Positions 25,872-34,021 of a stretch of DNA of 64,000 nucleotides are shown one piece after another; positions within the stretch are counted from its first letter, which is position 1; each line of letters begins with the position of its first letter. This stretch comes from JAFAGO01 sp031987605. GTDB lineage: Bacteria > Bacteroidota > Bacteroidia > Flavobacteriales > Weeksellaceae. The notes under the pieces are model-generated. The model had not been told where the DNA came from and searched no databases. It worked only from the letters and a program-made list of their open reading frames with translations. The DNA lies in the NCBI GenBank assembly GCA_031987605.1, contig DALZZF010000001.1:1-64000 (forward strand). Direction: 5' to 3'. Both the position numbers and the translations under genes were made by a program.

Positions 25872-26164
25872 TTTCCCGATTCTGAAACAAAAGTATTATA
25901 ATCCTCTAAAGCATTTTTCAATGTTTCCGAAGGTTTTTTAGGATTTGTAATGGCGTTAAAAAATATTTGGCTGTCTTTTTCAGAAGCAATTATCCGTTCC
26001 TTTTCCTGAACAATTTCTTTTGCTTTTTCCTGTACGGTTAAAATCACAAAATCTGTCAAACTTCTGAATCCGCCTAAATATGCCGCTTTTTCAAAGAATT
26101 GCTTTTGTTCTTTAGAAAGTCTTGCGTCAAATCGTGCCTGTTCTTTAGCTGCTGTACCCATCAT
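25868..26164 (-). CDS. DUF1778 (TacA-like) antitoxin
   Basis: A ribbon-helix-helix DNA-binding N-terminus (RFDARLSKEQKQFFEKAAYLGGFRSLTDFVI, about residues 11-42) precedes a helical tail that would wrap the toxin (to SESGK). At 98 residues it is typical. Adjacent ATG codons at 26164 and 26161 are both possible starts. It neutralises the GNAT toxin and probably represses its own promoter at the palindromes just upstream. Confidence 0.88.
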   Translation of the reverse strand: MMGTAAKEQARFDARLSKEQKQFFEKAAYLGGFRSLTDFVILTVQEKAKEIVQEKERIIASEKDSQIFFNAITNPKKPSETLKNALEDYNTFVSESGK

Positions 26165-26178
26165 TTATACTATTTACA

Positions 26179-26237
26179 CAAATGTACGGAAAAAATCCGT
26201 ATGTGAAAATTGTTTGTACGGAAAAATTTAGTACAAA
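26179..26237 (-). promoter_or_regulatory. Promoter and likely operator of the toxin-antitoxin operon
   Basis: On the minus strand TACATTTG (26179-26186) fits the -7 box. It abuts a palindrome, TACGGA (26185-26190) and TCCGTA (26196-26201). A second inverted pair, TTTGTAC (26213-26219) and GTACAAA (26231-26237), contains another TACGGA half-site. This spacing is what an RHH antitoxin operator would look like. Confidence 0.6.
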
Positions 26238-26306
26238 TACATTGTTTAAGACAAACATATAACTTTTCAAAAAAGATATTCTTTATCTTTACCGAAACAA
26301 AAAATC

Positions 26307-26759
26307 ATGCTAAAAGTTGGCGATCAATTACCAGAATTTGAGGGAATAAACCAAGACGGAAAAACCATTTCTTCCAAAGAGCTATCCGGCAAAAAACTCA
26401 TTGTTTATTTTTATCCGAAAGCCAGCACGCCCGGTTGTACGGCGGAAGCCTGCAATCTGCGCGACAATGATGATTTACTGAAAAAACAAGGATTTCAATT
26501 ATTGGGCGTAAGTGCGGATTCCGTACAGCGACAGAAAAATTTTGCCGTGAAAAATGATCTTCCTTTTGATATTATTGCGGACGAAAACCACGACATCATC
26601 AATAAATTCGGAGTCTGGCAACTGAAAAAATTTATGGGTCGCGAATTTATGGGAATTGTGCGCACAACTTTTATTTTCGATGAAAACGGCATTTGCATCG
26701 ATGTGATTGAAAAGGTAAAAACCAAAGACCACGCAGCGCAGATTTTAGGAGAATCCTAA
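26307..26759 (+). CDS. bcp: Thioredoxin-dependent thiol peroxidase (bacterioferritin comigratory protein)
   Basis: Peroxiredoxin that reduces hydroperoxides using thioredoxin. The peroxidatic and resolving cysteines are C44 and C49 in KASTPGCTAEACNLRD, the atypical two-Cys arrangement five residues apart. VYFYPK and the later FIFDENGICIDVIEKVKTKDHA also fit. At 150 residues it is standard. Its first codons are duplicated on the other side of the toxin-antitoxin module. A -7-like TATCTTTA lies about 20 bases upstream. It converges on the next gene, with stops overlapping by 4 bases. Confidence 0.95.
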   Translation: MLKVGDQLPEFEGINQDGKTISSKELSGKKLIVYFYPKASTPGCTAEACNLRDNDDLLKKQGFQLLGVSADSVQRQKNFAVKNDLPFDIIADENHDIINKFGVWQLKKFMGREFMGIVRTTFIFDENGICIDVIEKVKTKDHAAQILGES

Positions 26760-27274
26760 TTTTCAAAGTACATCAGCTCCTCATCGTCTTCCGGAATTGT
26801 GACCATTTTTCGAAATTTCAATCCCAGTCTTTCTATTAATTTTTGGGAAGAAAAGTTTTCTTTTGTTGTAATGGCGGAAAGTTTTTTCACTCCGAAATTT
26901 TCGGCTGTGGCTTCTTTCAGTCTGAAAGCAGATTCATAGGCAAAACCTTTCCCTTCAAAACCGGGAAGAAAAGAAAAGCCAATATCGAGAACATCAAGGC
27001 CTTCTCTTTCAAAAATCCCGACGGCACCTATTTTTTCTCCTGTTTCTTTTTTAATCACCACATAATTTCCAAAACCCAACTTTTCAAATTGAGGGAGAAA
27101 GCGGTTTCGGATGTACTTTTCGGCATCTTCTTTTGTTCGGATATTTCGGTCTCCGATATACTGAATGAATTTTGGCATATTGTAAAGCTCCAGAAAGAAT
27201 TCGGCATCTTCCAGATCTGATGGTTTTAAAATCAGGCGTTCGGTTTCGTAAGTTTTCATTTTTTGAATCTGCAT
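26756..27274 (-). CDS. GNAT acetyltransferase, RimJ/RimL-like
   Basis: Opens YETERLILKPSDLEDAEFFLELYN, the usual start of the RimJ/RimL branch that acetylates protein N-termini or small amines. The CoA-binding part is GFSFLPGFEGKGFAYESAFRL, and it ends IERLGLKFRKMV. At 172 residues it is normal. A second ATG at residue 6 (27259) is possible. No neighbour indicates a substrate. Confidence 0.85.
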   Translation of the reverse strand: MQIQKMKTYETERLILKPSDLEDAEFFLELYNMPKFIQYIGDRNIRTKEDAEKYIRNRFLPQFEKLGFGNYVVIKKETGEKIGAVGIFEREGLDVLDIGFSFLPGFEGKGFAYESAFRLKEATAENFGVKKLSAITTKENFSSQKLIERLGLKFRKMVTIPEDDEELMYFEN

Positions 27275-27299
27275 TTTTAAGATGGTGAAATTAATAAAA

Positions 27300-27323
27300 A
27301 AACCGCTGAAATTTCAGCGGTTT
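27300..27323 (-). terminator. Intrinsic terminator after the S46 peptidase
   Basis: A perfect 12-base palindromic pair (AAACCGCTGAAA at 27300-27311, complement at 27312-27323) with A/T tracts on the outside. It may act on both strands. Confidence 0.85.
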
Positions 27324-27348
27324 ATATTGATATTGAAAGAAATTTCGG

Positions 27349-29490
27349 TTATTTTACCAGTTTCATTTCATTGATAAGATGTCCGGCATTTCCGTATTTT
27401 TCAATCGTCCAAAGAACGAAACGTACGTCTACGCTGATGGTACGCTGCCATTCTGGATCAAAAATAATATCTCCGCTTAAGGCTTCACTGTTTCCGTCGA
27501 AAGCCAGACCAAGAAGGTTCCCGTCTCCATCAAGAACCGGTGAACCGGAATTTCCTCCGGTAATATCATTATTGGAAAGGAAATTTACCTGAAGCGCATT
27601 GGTTTTCGGATCTGCATATTGCCCGTAATCTCTTTTTCTCATCAGATCAAGGAATTTTTTAGGCAGGTCAAATTCTTCATCTCCTTTTTTATATTTTGCC
27701 ACCATTCCGGTTACATCGGTATAGTAGTTGTCTTCAGGATCGATTCCGTAATATTTGCGGTCGGCTCTCTCCGGAAGCGTAACAACTGATCCGTAGGTTA
27801 AACGCATGGTAGAATTGGCATCCGGATAGAAACTTTTTTCCGGCTGGGATTTCATCAGTCCGTTTAAGAAAAGTCTTGTATTGTTCTGGAAGGTATCATC
27901 CACAACAGAAAAACGTTCGGAAAGTAATTTCTGATCGTTAATATAGCCGTCTGCAATTTTTTTCAGCGGATCCGCATCAATTTTGGCACGATCCGGGCTA
28001 TTCAAAAAGCTCTGAGCGGAGGCTTTATTGGCAAAAATAGAGGAAAAAGCAAGATTGGAAACTTTATCAGCATCTACTCCGGAAAGTGTTTTGGATGCAA
28101 TATCTTTGGTTACTCTTTTTTGGTAAAGCCCGATCATTTGGGTCAGCATTTGTCCTTCAAGCTGAATATTGAATTTCTCATAGGCTTTATCCAAAGTAGT
28201 CTGTACTTTTTCTTTCATGGCTGCTCTTCCGGCATCATCCTGATCGGCATACGTTTTAAATAAACTTCCTAATTGATAGGCAACACTGATGTATTTTGCA
28301 TTGCGCTGCAATTGTGCTCCATAATTTCTTTCCACATTTCTGTCGGAAACCTGTTTGTAATAAGCGCCTATATCCGGCAAAACACCGCTATAAGGATTAT
28401 CGTTTTCCGGCATCGAAGCCCATTGCTGATATTTTTCTTCCACTTTCTGTTTTCCGGCAATGGTTCCGTTTTTATTTACAGCATCAATGGTTCCCTGTCT
28501 GTTTTTCCAGTAATTGGCAACGGAAGCATATTGAGAAGCGTAATTCAGTTTGGTTGCCTGATCTTTATCCATATAGGATTTCATCACATCCATTGCGGTT
28601 TTGGAAGCCTCCACCCAAGCCGGATAATCTTTGTTCACCATCTGGCTGATTCCGTATGAAGTAAGGTAACGGTTGGTTCTTCCCGGAAAACCTACAATCA
28701 TGGAAAAACTTCCCGGCTGATATCCTTTCAAAGAAACCGGAAGCGAATGTTTTGGTTTAATCGGAACGTTTCCTGCTGCATATTCTGCAGGATTTCCGTT
28801 GGAATCCCCATAAATTCTGAATACTGAAAAATCTGCAGTATGTCTTGGCCACTCCCAGTTATCGGTATCACCACCATATTTTCCAAGAGAATTTGGCGGT
28901 GTCCCTACCAAACGCACATCTTTATAATCCTGATATACAAAATAATAAAACTCATTTCCGTTGAAGAAATCTTTTACCACAACGGTATATTTTCCATTCT
29001 CGGCATTTTCATTCTGAATGGCTTTGTATTCTGCTTCAATTGTTTTTTCTCTGTCTTCGGCGGACATGGAATTGTTCAACTTGCTGTTGATTCTTTGGGT
29101 AACATCGTCCATTCTTACCAGAAAACGAACGGATAAACCTTTTGCAGGAAGTTCATCGGTTTTTTTCATGGCCCAGAAACCATTGGTAAGATAATCTTTT
29201 TGTGGCGTGGAAAGCGCGGCAATATTTCCGTAACCACAATGGTGATTGGTAAATAAAAGCCCCTGATCCGAAACAATCTCCGCAGTACAGCCGCCACCAA
29301 ACTGCACGATGGCATCTTTTAAACTGGAATTGTTTACGGAGTAGATTTCCTCCGGCGTAAGATGCAGACCTTCTTTCTGCATATCAACCTGGTTCAGCCT
29401 TTTAACAAGCATCAAAAGCCACATTCCTTCATCCGCCCGAATCTGGAGGAAACTGAGGAAAAAAGTAGCAATTAAAAATATTCTTTTCAT
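27349..29490 (-). CDS. S46-family dipeptidyl-peptidase, DPP7-like
   Basis: Periplasmic serine exopeptidase that removes dipeptides from oligopeptides for amino-acid nutrition. The signal peptide is MKRIFLIATFFLSFLQIRA. The triad is His84 in LLFTNHHCGYG, an Asp in PRHTADFSVFRIYG, and Ser648 in GGNSGSPVLDG. The residue 18 after the serine sets specificity: it is Gly here (GLAFDGN, residue 666), as in DPP7, whereas Asp/Glu-specific DPP11 has Arg. A preference for hydrophobic P1 residues is therefore inferred. Length is 713 residues with the ATG at 29490; an upstream GTG at 29511 overlaps the promoter and is rejected. The gene is transcribed alone and ends at a strong terminator. Confidence 0.93.
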   Translation of the reverse strand: MKRIFLIATFFLSFLQIRADEGMWLLMLVKRLNQVDMQKEGLHLTPEEIYSVNNSSLKDAIVQFGGGCTAEIVSDQGLLFTNHHCGYGNIAALSTPQKDYLTNGFWAMKKTDELPAKGLSVRFLVRMDDVTQRINSKLNNSMSAEDREKTIEAEYKAIQNENAENGKYTVVVKDFFNGNEFYYFVYQDYKDVRLVGTPPNSLGKYGGDTDNWEWPRHTADFSVFRIYGDSNGNPAEYAAGNVPIKPKHSLPVSLKGYQPGSFSMIVGFPGRTNRYLTSYGISQMVNKDYPAWVEASKTAMDVMKSYMDKDQATKLNYASQYASVANYWKNRQGTIDAVNKNGTIAGKQKVEEKYQQWASMPENDNPYSGVLPDIGAYYKQVSDRNVERNYGAQLQRNAKYISVAYQLGSLFKTYADQDDAGRAAMKEKVQTTLDKAYEKFNIQLEGQMLTQMIGLYQKRVTKDIASKTLSGVDADKVSNLAFSSIFANKASAQSFLNSPDRAKIDADPLKKIADGYINDQKLLSERFSVVDDTFQNNTRLFLNGLMKSQPEKSFYPDANSTMRLTYGSVVTLPERADRKYYGIDPEDNYYTDVTGMVAKYKKGDEEFDLPKKFLDLMRKRDYGQYADPKTNALQVNFLSNNDITGGNSGSPVLDGDGNLLGLAFDGNSEALSGDIIFDPEWQRTISVDVRFVLWTIEKYGNAGHLINEMKLVK

Positions 29491-29510
29491 ATTGGATAAT
29501 TTATTTTCCA

Positions 29511-29518
29511 CAAATTTA
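29511..29518 (-). promoter_or_regulatory. Promoter -7 box of the S46 peptidase gene
   Basis: Reads TAAATTTG on the minus strand, 20 bases before the chosen ATG. Confidence 0.5.
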
Positions 29519-29588
29519 ATGATTATTTTAGATAGAATTTTACGAAATTGTAACCGATTCTTATTTAAAAAATAAACACGCCACTCTT

Positions 29589-30029
29589 ATGAACCGTATA
29601 TTTTTCATTTCTGTTCTTCTTTTTTCGGTGGGCTTGGTTTCCTGCTCTGCTTTAAACAAAAACCGGAAAGAAAATTCCAATGAGTTGCTTCACCGGAAAT
29701 GGATGCTGATTTCTTTTCAGGATTTTGACAAAGATTTTTTTATCCAAAATAACGCCTATCTGGATTTAACGGAATTTCAACTGAAACGCGCCCACGCAAA
29801 TGTAGGCTGTAACCAATTGAATTTCAATATTCAAACCCAAAGCAAACATCAAATAAAATTTTCGGAGTTAAAACGAACAAGAAAATATTGTGAGCAAACC
29901 ATCAATCTGGAAGACCGTTTTGCAGAAGAACTCCAGAAAGTAAACCAATATCAAATTGAAGGGCATTTCCTGACACTGACAGACAAAAACGGAAATAAAA
30001 TAAAATTTGTAGCCGCCGATTGGGATTAA
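29589..30029 (+). CDS. META-domain lipoprotein (HslJ-like)
   Basis: A lipoprotein signal with lipobox GLVSC (Cys19) precedes one META domain, about residues 35-145. It opens LHRKWMLISFQDFD and has VGCNQLNFNIQ and LTLTDKNGNKIKFV. META domains are found in E. coli HslJ and in envelope proteins linked to stress or antibiotic tolerance; the function here is not known. It is followed by hflX on the same strand, which appears to have its own -7 box. Confidence 0.8.
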   Translation: MNRIFFISVLLFSVGLVSCSALNKNRKENSNELLHRKWMLISFQDFDKDFFIQNNAYLDLTEFQLKRAHANVGCNQLNFNIQTQSKHQIKFSELKRTRKYCEQTINLEDRFAEELQKVNQYQIEGHFLTLTDKNGNKIKFVAADWD

Positions 30030-30047
30030 AACTTTTGTTGAAATCCG

Positions 30048-30055
30048 TAACTTTG
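30048..30055 (+). promoter_or_regulatory. Putative hflX promoter -7 box
   Basis: TAACTTTG, 29 bases before the hflX ATG; no clear -33 at the usual spacing. Confidence 0.4.
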
Positions 30056-30084
30056 TAAAAATTGATTCAAGCGAAGCACACTTT

Positions 30085-31317
30085 ATGTTAGAAAAAAAAG
30101 AACATCAATACGAAAAAGCCGTTTTGGTAGGCTTAATTACCAAAGATCAGGACGAGGAAAAACTTACCGAATATATGGACGAGTTGCAGTTTTTGGCCTA
30201 CACTGCCGGCGCAACCGTTGAAAAACGTTTTACCCAGAAACTTTCACAACCGGATTCCAAAACTTTTGTAGGAAAAGGAAAAATGGAAGAAATCCGGGAT
30301 TTTGTAAGAGAAAACGAAATCGGAACCATTATTTTTGATGATGAACTTTCTCCCTCCCAACTAAAAAATCTGGAACGTGATCTGGAAGTAAAAATTCTGG
30401 ACAGAACCAACCTTATTCTCGATATTTTTGCCCAAAGAGCCCAAACTTCATATGCAAGAACTCAGGTAGAACTTGCCCAGTACGAATATCTGCTTCCGCG
30501 ATTAACCCGGATGTGGACTCACCTTGAAAGACAGCGAGGCGGAATCGGAATGCGCGGTCCGGGTGAAACCGAAATCGAAACCGACCGAAGAATTATCCGC
30601 GACCGGATTTCATTGCTGAAAGACAAACTCAAAACCATCGACAAGCAAATGGCAACCCAGCGGAATAACCGCGGAAAAATGGTGCGCGTTGCTTTGGTGG
30701 GATATACCAATGTGGGAAAATCCACCTTGATGAATGCGCTTTCAAAATCGGAAGTTTTTGCTGAAAACAAACTATTTGCGACGCTGGACACAACCGTTCG
30801 GAAAGTTGTCATCGGGAATTTACCGTTTCTTTTAACCGACACCGTTGGATTCATCCGCAAACTGCCAACACAACTGGTAGAAAGTTTTAAATCCACGCTG
30901 GATGAAGTTCGCGAAGCTGATCTGCTGATTCATGTGGTGGATATTTCGCATGAAAGTTTTGAAGACCACATTGCTTCCGTAAACCAAATTCTTCAGGAAA
31001 TTGATGCGCACCAGAAACCCATGATTATGGTCTTCAATAAAATTGATGCTTTTGCCTACGAGAAAAAAGATGAAGACGATCTTACGCCTTCCACAAAAAA
31101 GAATATTTCGTTGGAAGAATGGAAAAAAACATGGATGGCAAAATCCAAATATCCAACGGTTTTTGTCTCGGCTTTAACCAAAGAAAACTTCCCGGAAATG
31201 AAAAAAATGATTTATGATGAGGTGCATAAAATCCATATTTCCCGTTTCCCTTATAATGATTTTCTTTTCGAGTATTTTGATAATGATGATGAATCCGGGA
31301 AAAACGACGAATCTTAA
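30085..31317 (+). CDS. hflX: GTPase HflX
   Basis: Ribosome-binding GTPase that splits stalled or hibernating ribosomes. The N-terminal HflX domain (about 1-195) ends with the conserved RGGIGMRGPGETEIETDRR. The G domain has P-loop GYTNVGKST, the switch II region LLTDTVGFIRKLP, and NKID as G4. At 410 residues it is typical. The C-terminal stretch is rich in Asp and Asn. The next gene starts 11 bases after its stop, so an hflX-antiporter-alkD operon is likely. Confidence 0.95.
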   Translation: MLEKKEHQYEKAVLVGLITKDQDEEKLTEYMDELQFLAYTAGATVEKRFTQKLSQPDSKTFVGKGKMEEIRDFVRENEIGTIIFDDELSPSQLKNLERDLEVKILDRTNLILDIFAQRAQTSYARTQVELAQYEYLLPRLTRMWTHLERQRGGIGMRGPGETEIETDRRIIRDRISLLKDKLKTIDKQMATQRNNRGKMVRVALVGYTNVGKSTLMNALSKSEVFAENKLFATLDTTVRKVVIGNLPFLLTDTVGFIRKLPTQLVESFKSTLDEVREADLLIHVVDISHESFEDHIASVNQILQEIDAHQKPMIMVFNKIDAFAYEKKDEDDLTPSTKKNISLEEWKKTWMAKSKYPTVFVSALTKENFPEMKKMIYDEVHKIHISRFPYNDFLFEYFDNDDESGKNDES

Positions 31318-31328
31318 TCTGTAAAAAA

Positions 31329-32600
31329 ATGGAATTATATTATTCATTTTCTATATTAATCGTACTGGCAACGGTTTTTGAATACATCAATTACCGACTG
31401 CTGAAACTTCCGAGTACCATCGGAATTATGGTTATTGCCATTATTGTGTCTATCGTTCTGATTCTTTTTGGGGAGAATCTTTTCCCCAAAACGACCGATC
31501 ACTTATACAAACTGATTGGCGGTTTTGATTTTACCGAAGTTTTGATGGGCGCCATGCTGAACTTCCTGCTTTTTGCCGGAGGAATCCACCTGAATATCAA
31601 TGATTTAAAAAAGCAATTCTGGCCTGTCGTGATGTTCGCAAGTATAGGTGTGGTGATTTCCACTTTTGCGGTGGGATTTGCCACGTATTATATTTTGCCT
31701 TTGGTGGGAATAAAAATTCCGCTGCTCTATTGCCTCGTTTTCGGGGCGTTGATTTCACCAACCGATCCGGTTGCGGTTCTCGGCATTCTGAAAAAAGCAA
31801 ATGTATCGAAAGAACTGGAAACCAAAGTCGCCGGAGAATCGCTTTTTAATGACGGTGTTGCGGTGGTAATATTTACCATTTTACTTCAATTGGCAGTTGG
31901 TAAACATGTGGATACCAGCGTTGAAGGAATCACAACTTTATTGCTGAAAGAAGCAGGAGGCGGCTTGCTTCTCGGGGTTATTTTGGGATATGTGGCTTCC
32001 AGAGCAATGCGCGATGTTAATGATTATATTCTTTCTGTACTGGTAACGCTTTCTGTGGTGATGGGCGGTTATTTAATTGCGCATTCCCTGCATTTTTCCG
32101 GACCTTTAACCATGGTTGCTGCCGGACTTTTTATGGGGAACTTCAATGATAAATTCAAGAAAAAATCCGAAACGCAGGACTACATTATTAAATTCTGGGA
32201 ACTGATTGATGAAATTATGAATGCCGTTTTATTCCTTTTCATCGGGTTTGAATTACTGCTGATTAAACATCTCAACCATTACCTTATTGCCGGAGGAATC
32301 TGCATTATGATTGTACTTCTTGCGCGGATTGTTTCCATTTATATTCCAAGCAAATTGATGTCAAGACGAGACCGATTTACCCCGACCACGATGAAAGTTT
32401 TGGTTTGGGGAGGTTTGCGTGGCGGCGTTTCCATTGCATTGGCACTTTCGATTCCTTCCAATGAATACAGCAGTTCGATCATCAGCATTACCTATTGTAT
32501 TGTGGTATTTTCTATTATTGTTCAGGGCCTTACGATTGGAAAAGTGGCAAATCCTAAGAAAATTGCGCAGGAAGATGTGCTGGATCATCTTTATGACTGA
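31329..32600 (+). CDS. CPA1-family cation/proton antiporter (NhaP type)
   Basis: Inner-membrane Na+ or K+/H+ antiporter with about 12 helices. The family core is present: GALISPTDPVAVLGILKKA, then VAGESLFNDGVAVVIFT with the Asn-Asp pair of electroneutral CPA1 members, and VWGGLRGGVSIALAL near the C-terminus. At 423 residues it lacks the long cytosolic tail of some NhaP proteins. Its stop overlaps the AlkD start by one base (TGATG). Confidence 0.92.
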   Translation: MELYYSFSILIVLATVFEYINYRLLKLPSTIGIMVIAIIVSIVLILFGENLFPKTTDHLYKLIGGFDFTEVLMGAMLNFLLFAGGIHLNINDLKKQFWPVVMFASIGVVISTFAVGFATYYILPLVGIKIPLLYCLVFGALISPTDPVAVLGILKKANVSKELETKVAGESLFNDGVAVVIFTILLQLAVGKHVDTSVEGITTLLLKEAGGGLLLGVILGYVASRAMRDVNDYILSVLVTLSVVMGGYLIAHSLHFSGPLTMVAAGLFMGNFNDKFKKKSETQDYIIKFWELIDEIMNAVLFLFIGFELLLIKHLNHYLIAGGICIMIVLLARIVSIYIPSKLMSRRDRFTPTTMKVLVWGGLRGGVSIALALSIPSNEYSSSIISITYCIVVFSIIVQGLTIGKVANPKKIAQEDVLDHLYD

Positions 32601-33316
32601 TGAAAATCGTTGAACAAATAAAATCTGCGCTCGAATTTCTTTCCCTTCCGGAAAAGAAAGCATTTTATCCCAGGTTTTTTAAAGCCGGAAAAGGAGAATA
32701 TGCCGAAGGTGATGAATTTATCGGCGTAATCGTTCCGGATCAGCGTAGAATTGCTAAAGAATTCGGCAGCAAAATAACGTTGGAGGAACTGGAAAAATTG
32801 CTGTCTTCAAAAATTCACGAACACCGCCATACCGCGCTTTTGATATTGGTTTCAAAATATGAAAAAAGCAAAATTCCGGAGGAAAAAGAACGAATTGTTC
32901 AATTTTATCTTCAACATAAAAACTTCATCAACAATTGGGATCTGGTCGATACTTCATGCTATAAAATCCTCGGTGCTTACTGTTATGAAACCCGAAATGA
33001 TGCCATTCTGCTGGACCTTTCAGAAAGTGAAAATCTTTGGGACAAAAGAATTGCTGTGGTTTCCACCATGTATTATGTAAAGAAAGGAGATTTTGGGCTT
33101 TTAAAAACCCTTGTTTTGAAGAATTTGCAACATCCGCATGATTTAATGCACAAAGCAAACGGTTGGCTGCTGCGCGAAATGGGAAAGAAAAATGAAACCG
33201 AACTTCTTGATTTTCTCGATCTTCATTATCCGAAAATGCCCAGAACAAGTCTTCGCTACGCCATTGAAAAACTGGATGATGAGCTGCGCCTAAGCTATTT
33301 GAAAGGAACACGATAA
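32600..33316 (+). CDS. AlkD-like DNA alkylation repair protein
   Basis: HEAT-like helical-repeat DNA glycosylase of the AlkC/AlkD superfamily, which excises bulky or positively charged alkylated purines. Key residues of the AlkD site are visible: Trp and Asp in NFINNWDLVDTSCY, and Arg in LWDKRIAVVSTMYYV. The N-terminal GVIVPDQRRIAKEF and C-terminal MPRTSLRYAIEKL also fit. At 238 residues it is normal. It is coupled to the antiporter gene. Its last bases include the -33 element of the next operon. Confidence 0.9.
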   Translation: MKIVEQIKSALEFLSLPEKKAFYPRFFKAGKGEYAEGDEFIGVIVPDQRRIAKEFGSKITLEELEKLLSSKIHEHRHTALLILVSKYEKSKIPEEKERIVQFYLQHKNFINNWDLVDTSCYKILGAYCYETRNDAILLDLSESENLWDKRIAVVSTMYYVKKGDFGLLKTLVLKNLQHPHDLMHKANGWLLREMGKKNETELLDFLDLHYPKMPRTSLRYAIEKLDDELRLSYLKGTR

Positions 33317-33328
33317 AAACTATATTTG
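33298..33328 (+). promoter_or_regulatory. Consensus promoter of the three-gene envelope operon
   Basis: TTTG (33298-33301), exactly 19 bases, then TATATTTG (33321-33328): a perfect Bacteroidetes-type promoter. It overlaps the 3' end of alkD and lies 24 bases before the GTG start. Confidence 0.75.
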
Positions 33329-33352
33329 TAAGATTCCCAAATCTAAAAATCT

Positions 33353-34021
33353 GTGATTAAAACACTTCGCCTTTTATGTCTTTTTCTGTCGCTGAGTATT
33401 TTTACCAGTTGTTTTGATATTGTGGACAAAATTCACGTGAAAGCCGATGGAAGCGGAGAATATTCCCTGATTCTGAACGCCAGCAAAAGCAAAACGCGCC
33501 TCGAAAGCCTTTCAAAAATGGAGACCGTAAACGGCAGAAAAGTTCCGAAGAAAAAAGAAATTGAAACCAAAGTAAACGAAGCTGCCGCTGCATTTCGGAG
33601 CGTTGCCGGAATTTCCAATGTGAAAACAACTATGGATTTCAATAATTATATTATAAAACTGAGTTGCAATTTCCAGAAGATAGAGAACATCAATCAGGGT
33701 CTTGAAAAACTGAAAGCCAAAAACATCATCGGGAAAATGGTTCCTACACAACTCTATTCCAATAACATCAGCGGAAAAACCTTTACTAAGAATAAAATCA
33801 ATACCTTTAAAAACGAATACGAAAAACTAAGCAAAGCCGATAAAGAAGTGTTTACCAATGCCAAATATACTTCCGTATTGCAATTCGACAAAACCATCCA
33901 TTCGCAAACCAACAACACCTACCAGGTTTCTCCCAACAAAAAAGCGGTAAAACAGGACGGAAGCATTCTGGATTTTATTCTTCAGAAAAAACAAATTCAC
34001 AACGCGATCCGTTTTAATTAA
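33353..34021 (+). CDS. Lipoprotein of unknown function
   Basis: I do not recognise a named family. The signal peptide ends in lipobox IFTSC (Cys20), followed by FDIVDKIHVKADGSGEYSLILNAS, a beta-rich start. A Lys-rich middle and VAGISNVKTTMDFNNYIIKLSCNFQKIENI follow; the overall feel is of an alpha/beta lipoprotein with a DUF-like fold. The start is GTG. The stop abuts the next ATG directly, so it is translationally coupled to the 680-residue protein. It is first in an operon driven by a consensus promoter. Surface or periplasmic location is inferred from the lipid anchor only. Confidence 0.75.
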   Translation: MIKTLRLLCLFLSLSIFTSCFDIVDKIHVKADGSGEYSLILNASKSKTRLESLSKMETVNGRKVPKKKEIETKVNEAAAAFRSVAGISNVKTTMDFNNYIIKLSCNFQKIENINQGLEKLKAKNIIGKMVPTQLYSNNISGKTFTKNKINTFKNEYEKLSKADKEVFTNAKYTSVLQFDKTIHSQTNNTYQVSPNKKAVKQDGSILDFILQKKQIHNAIRFN

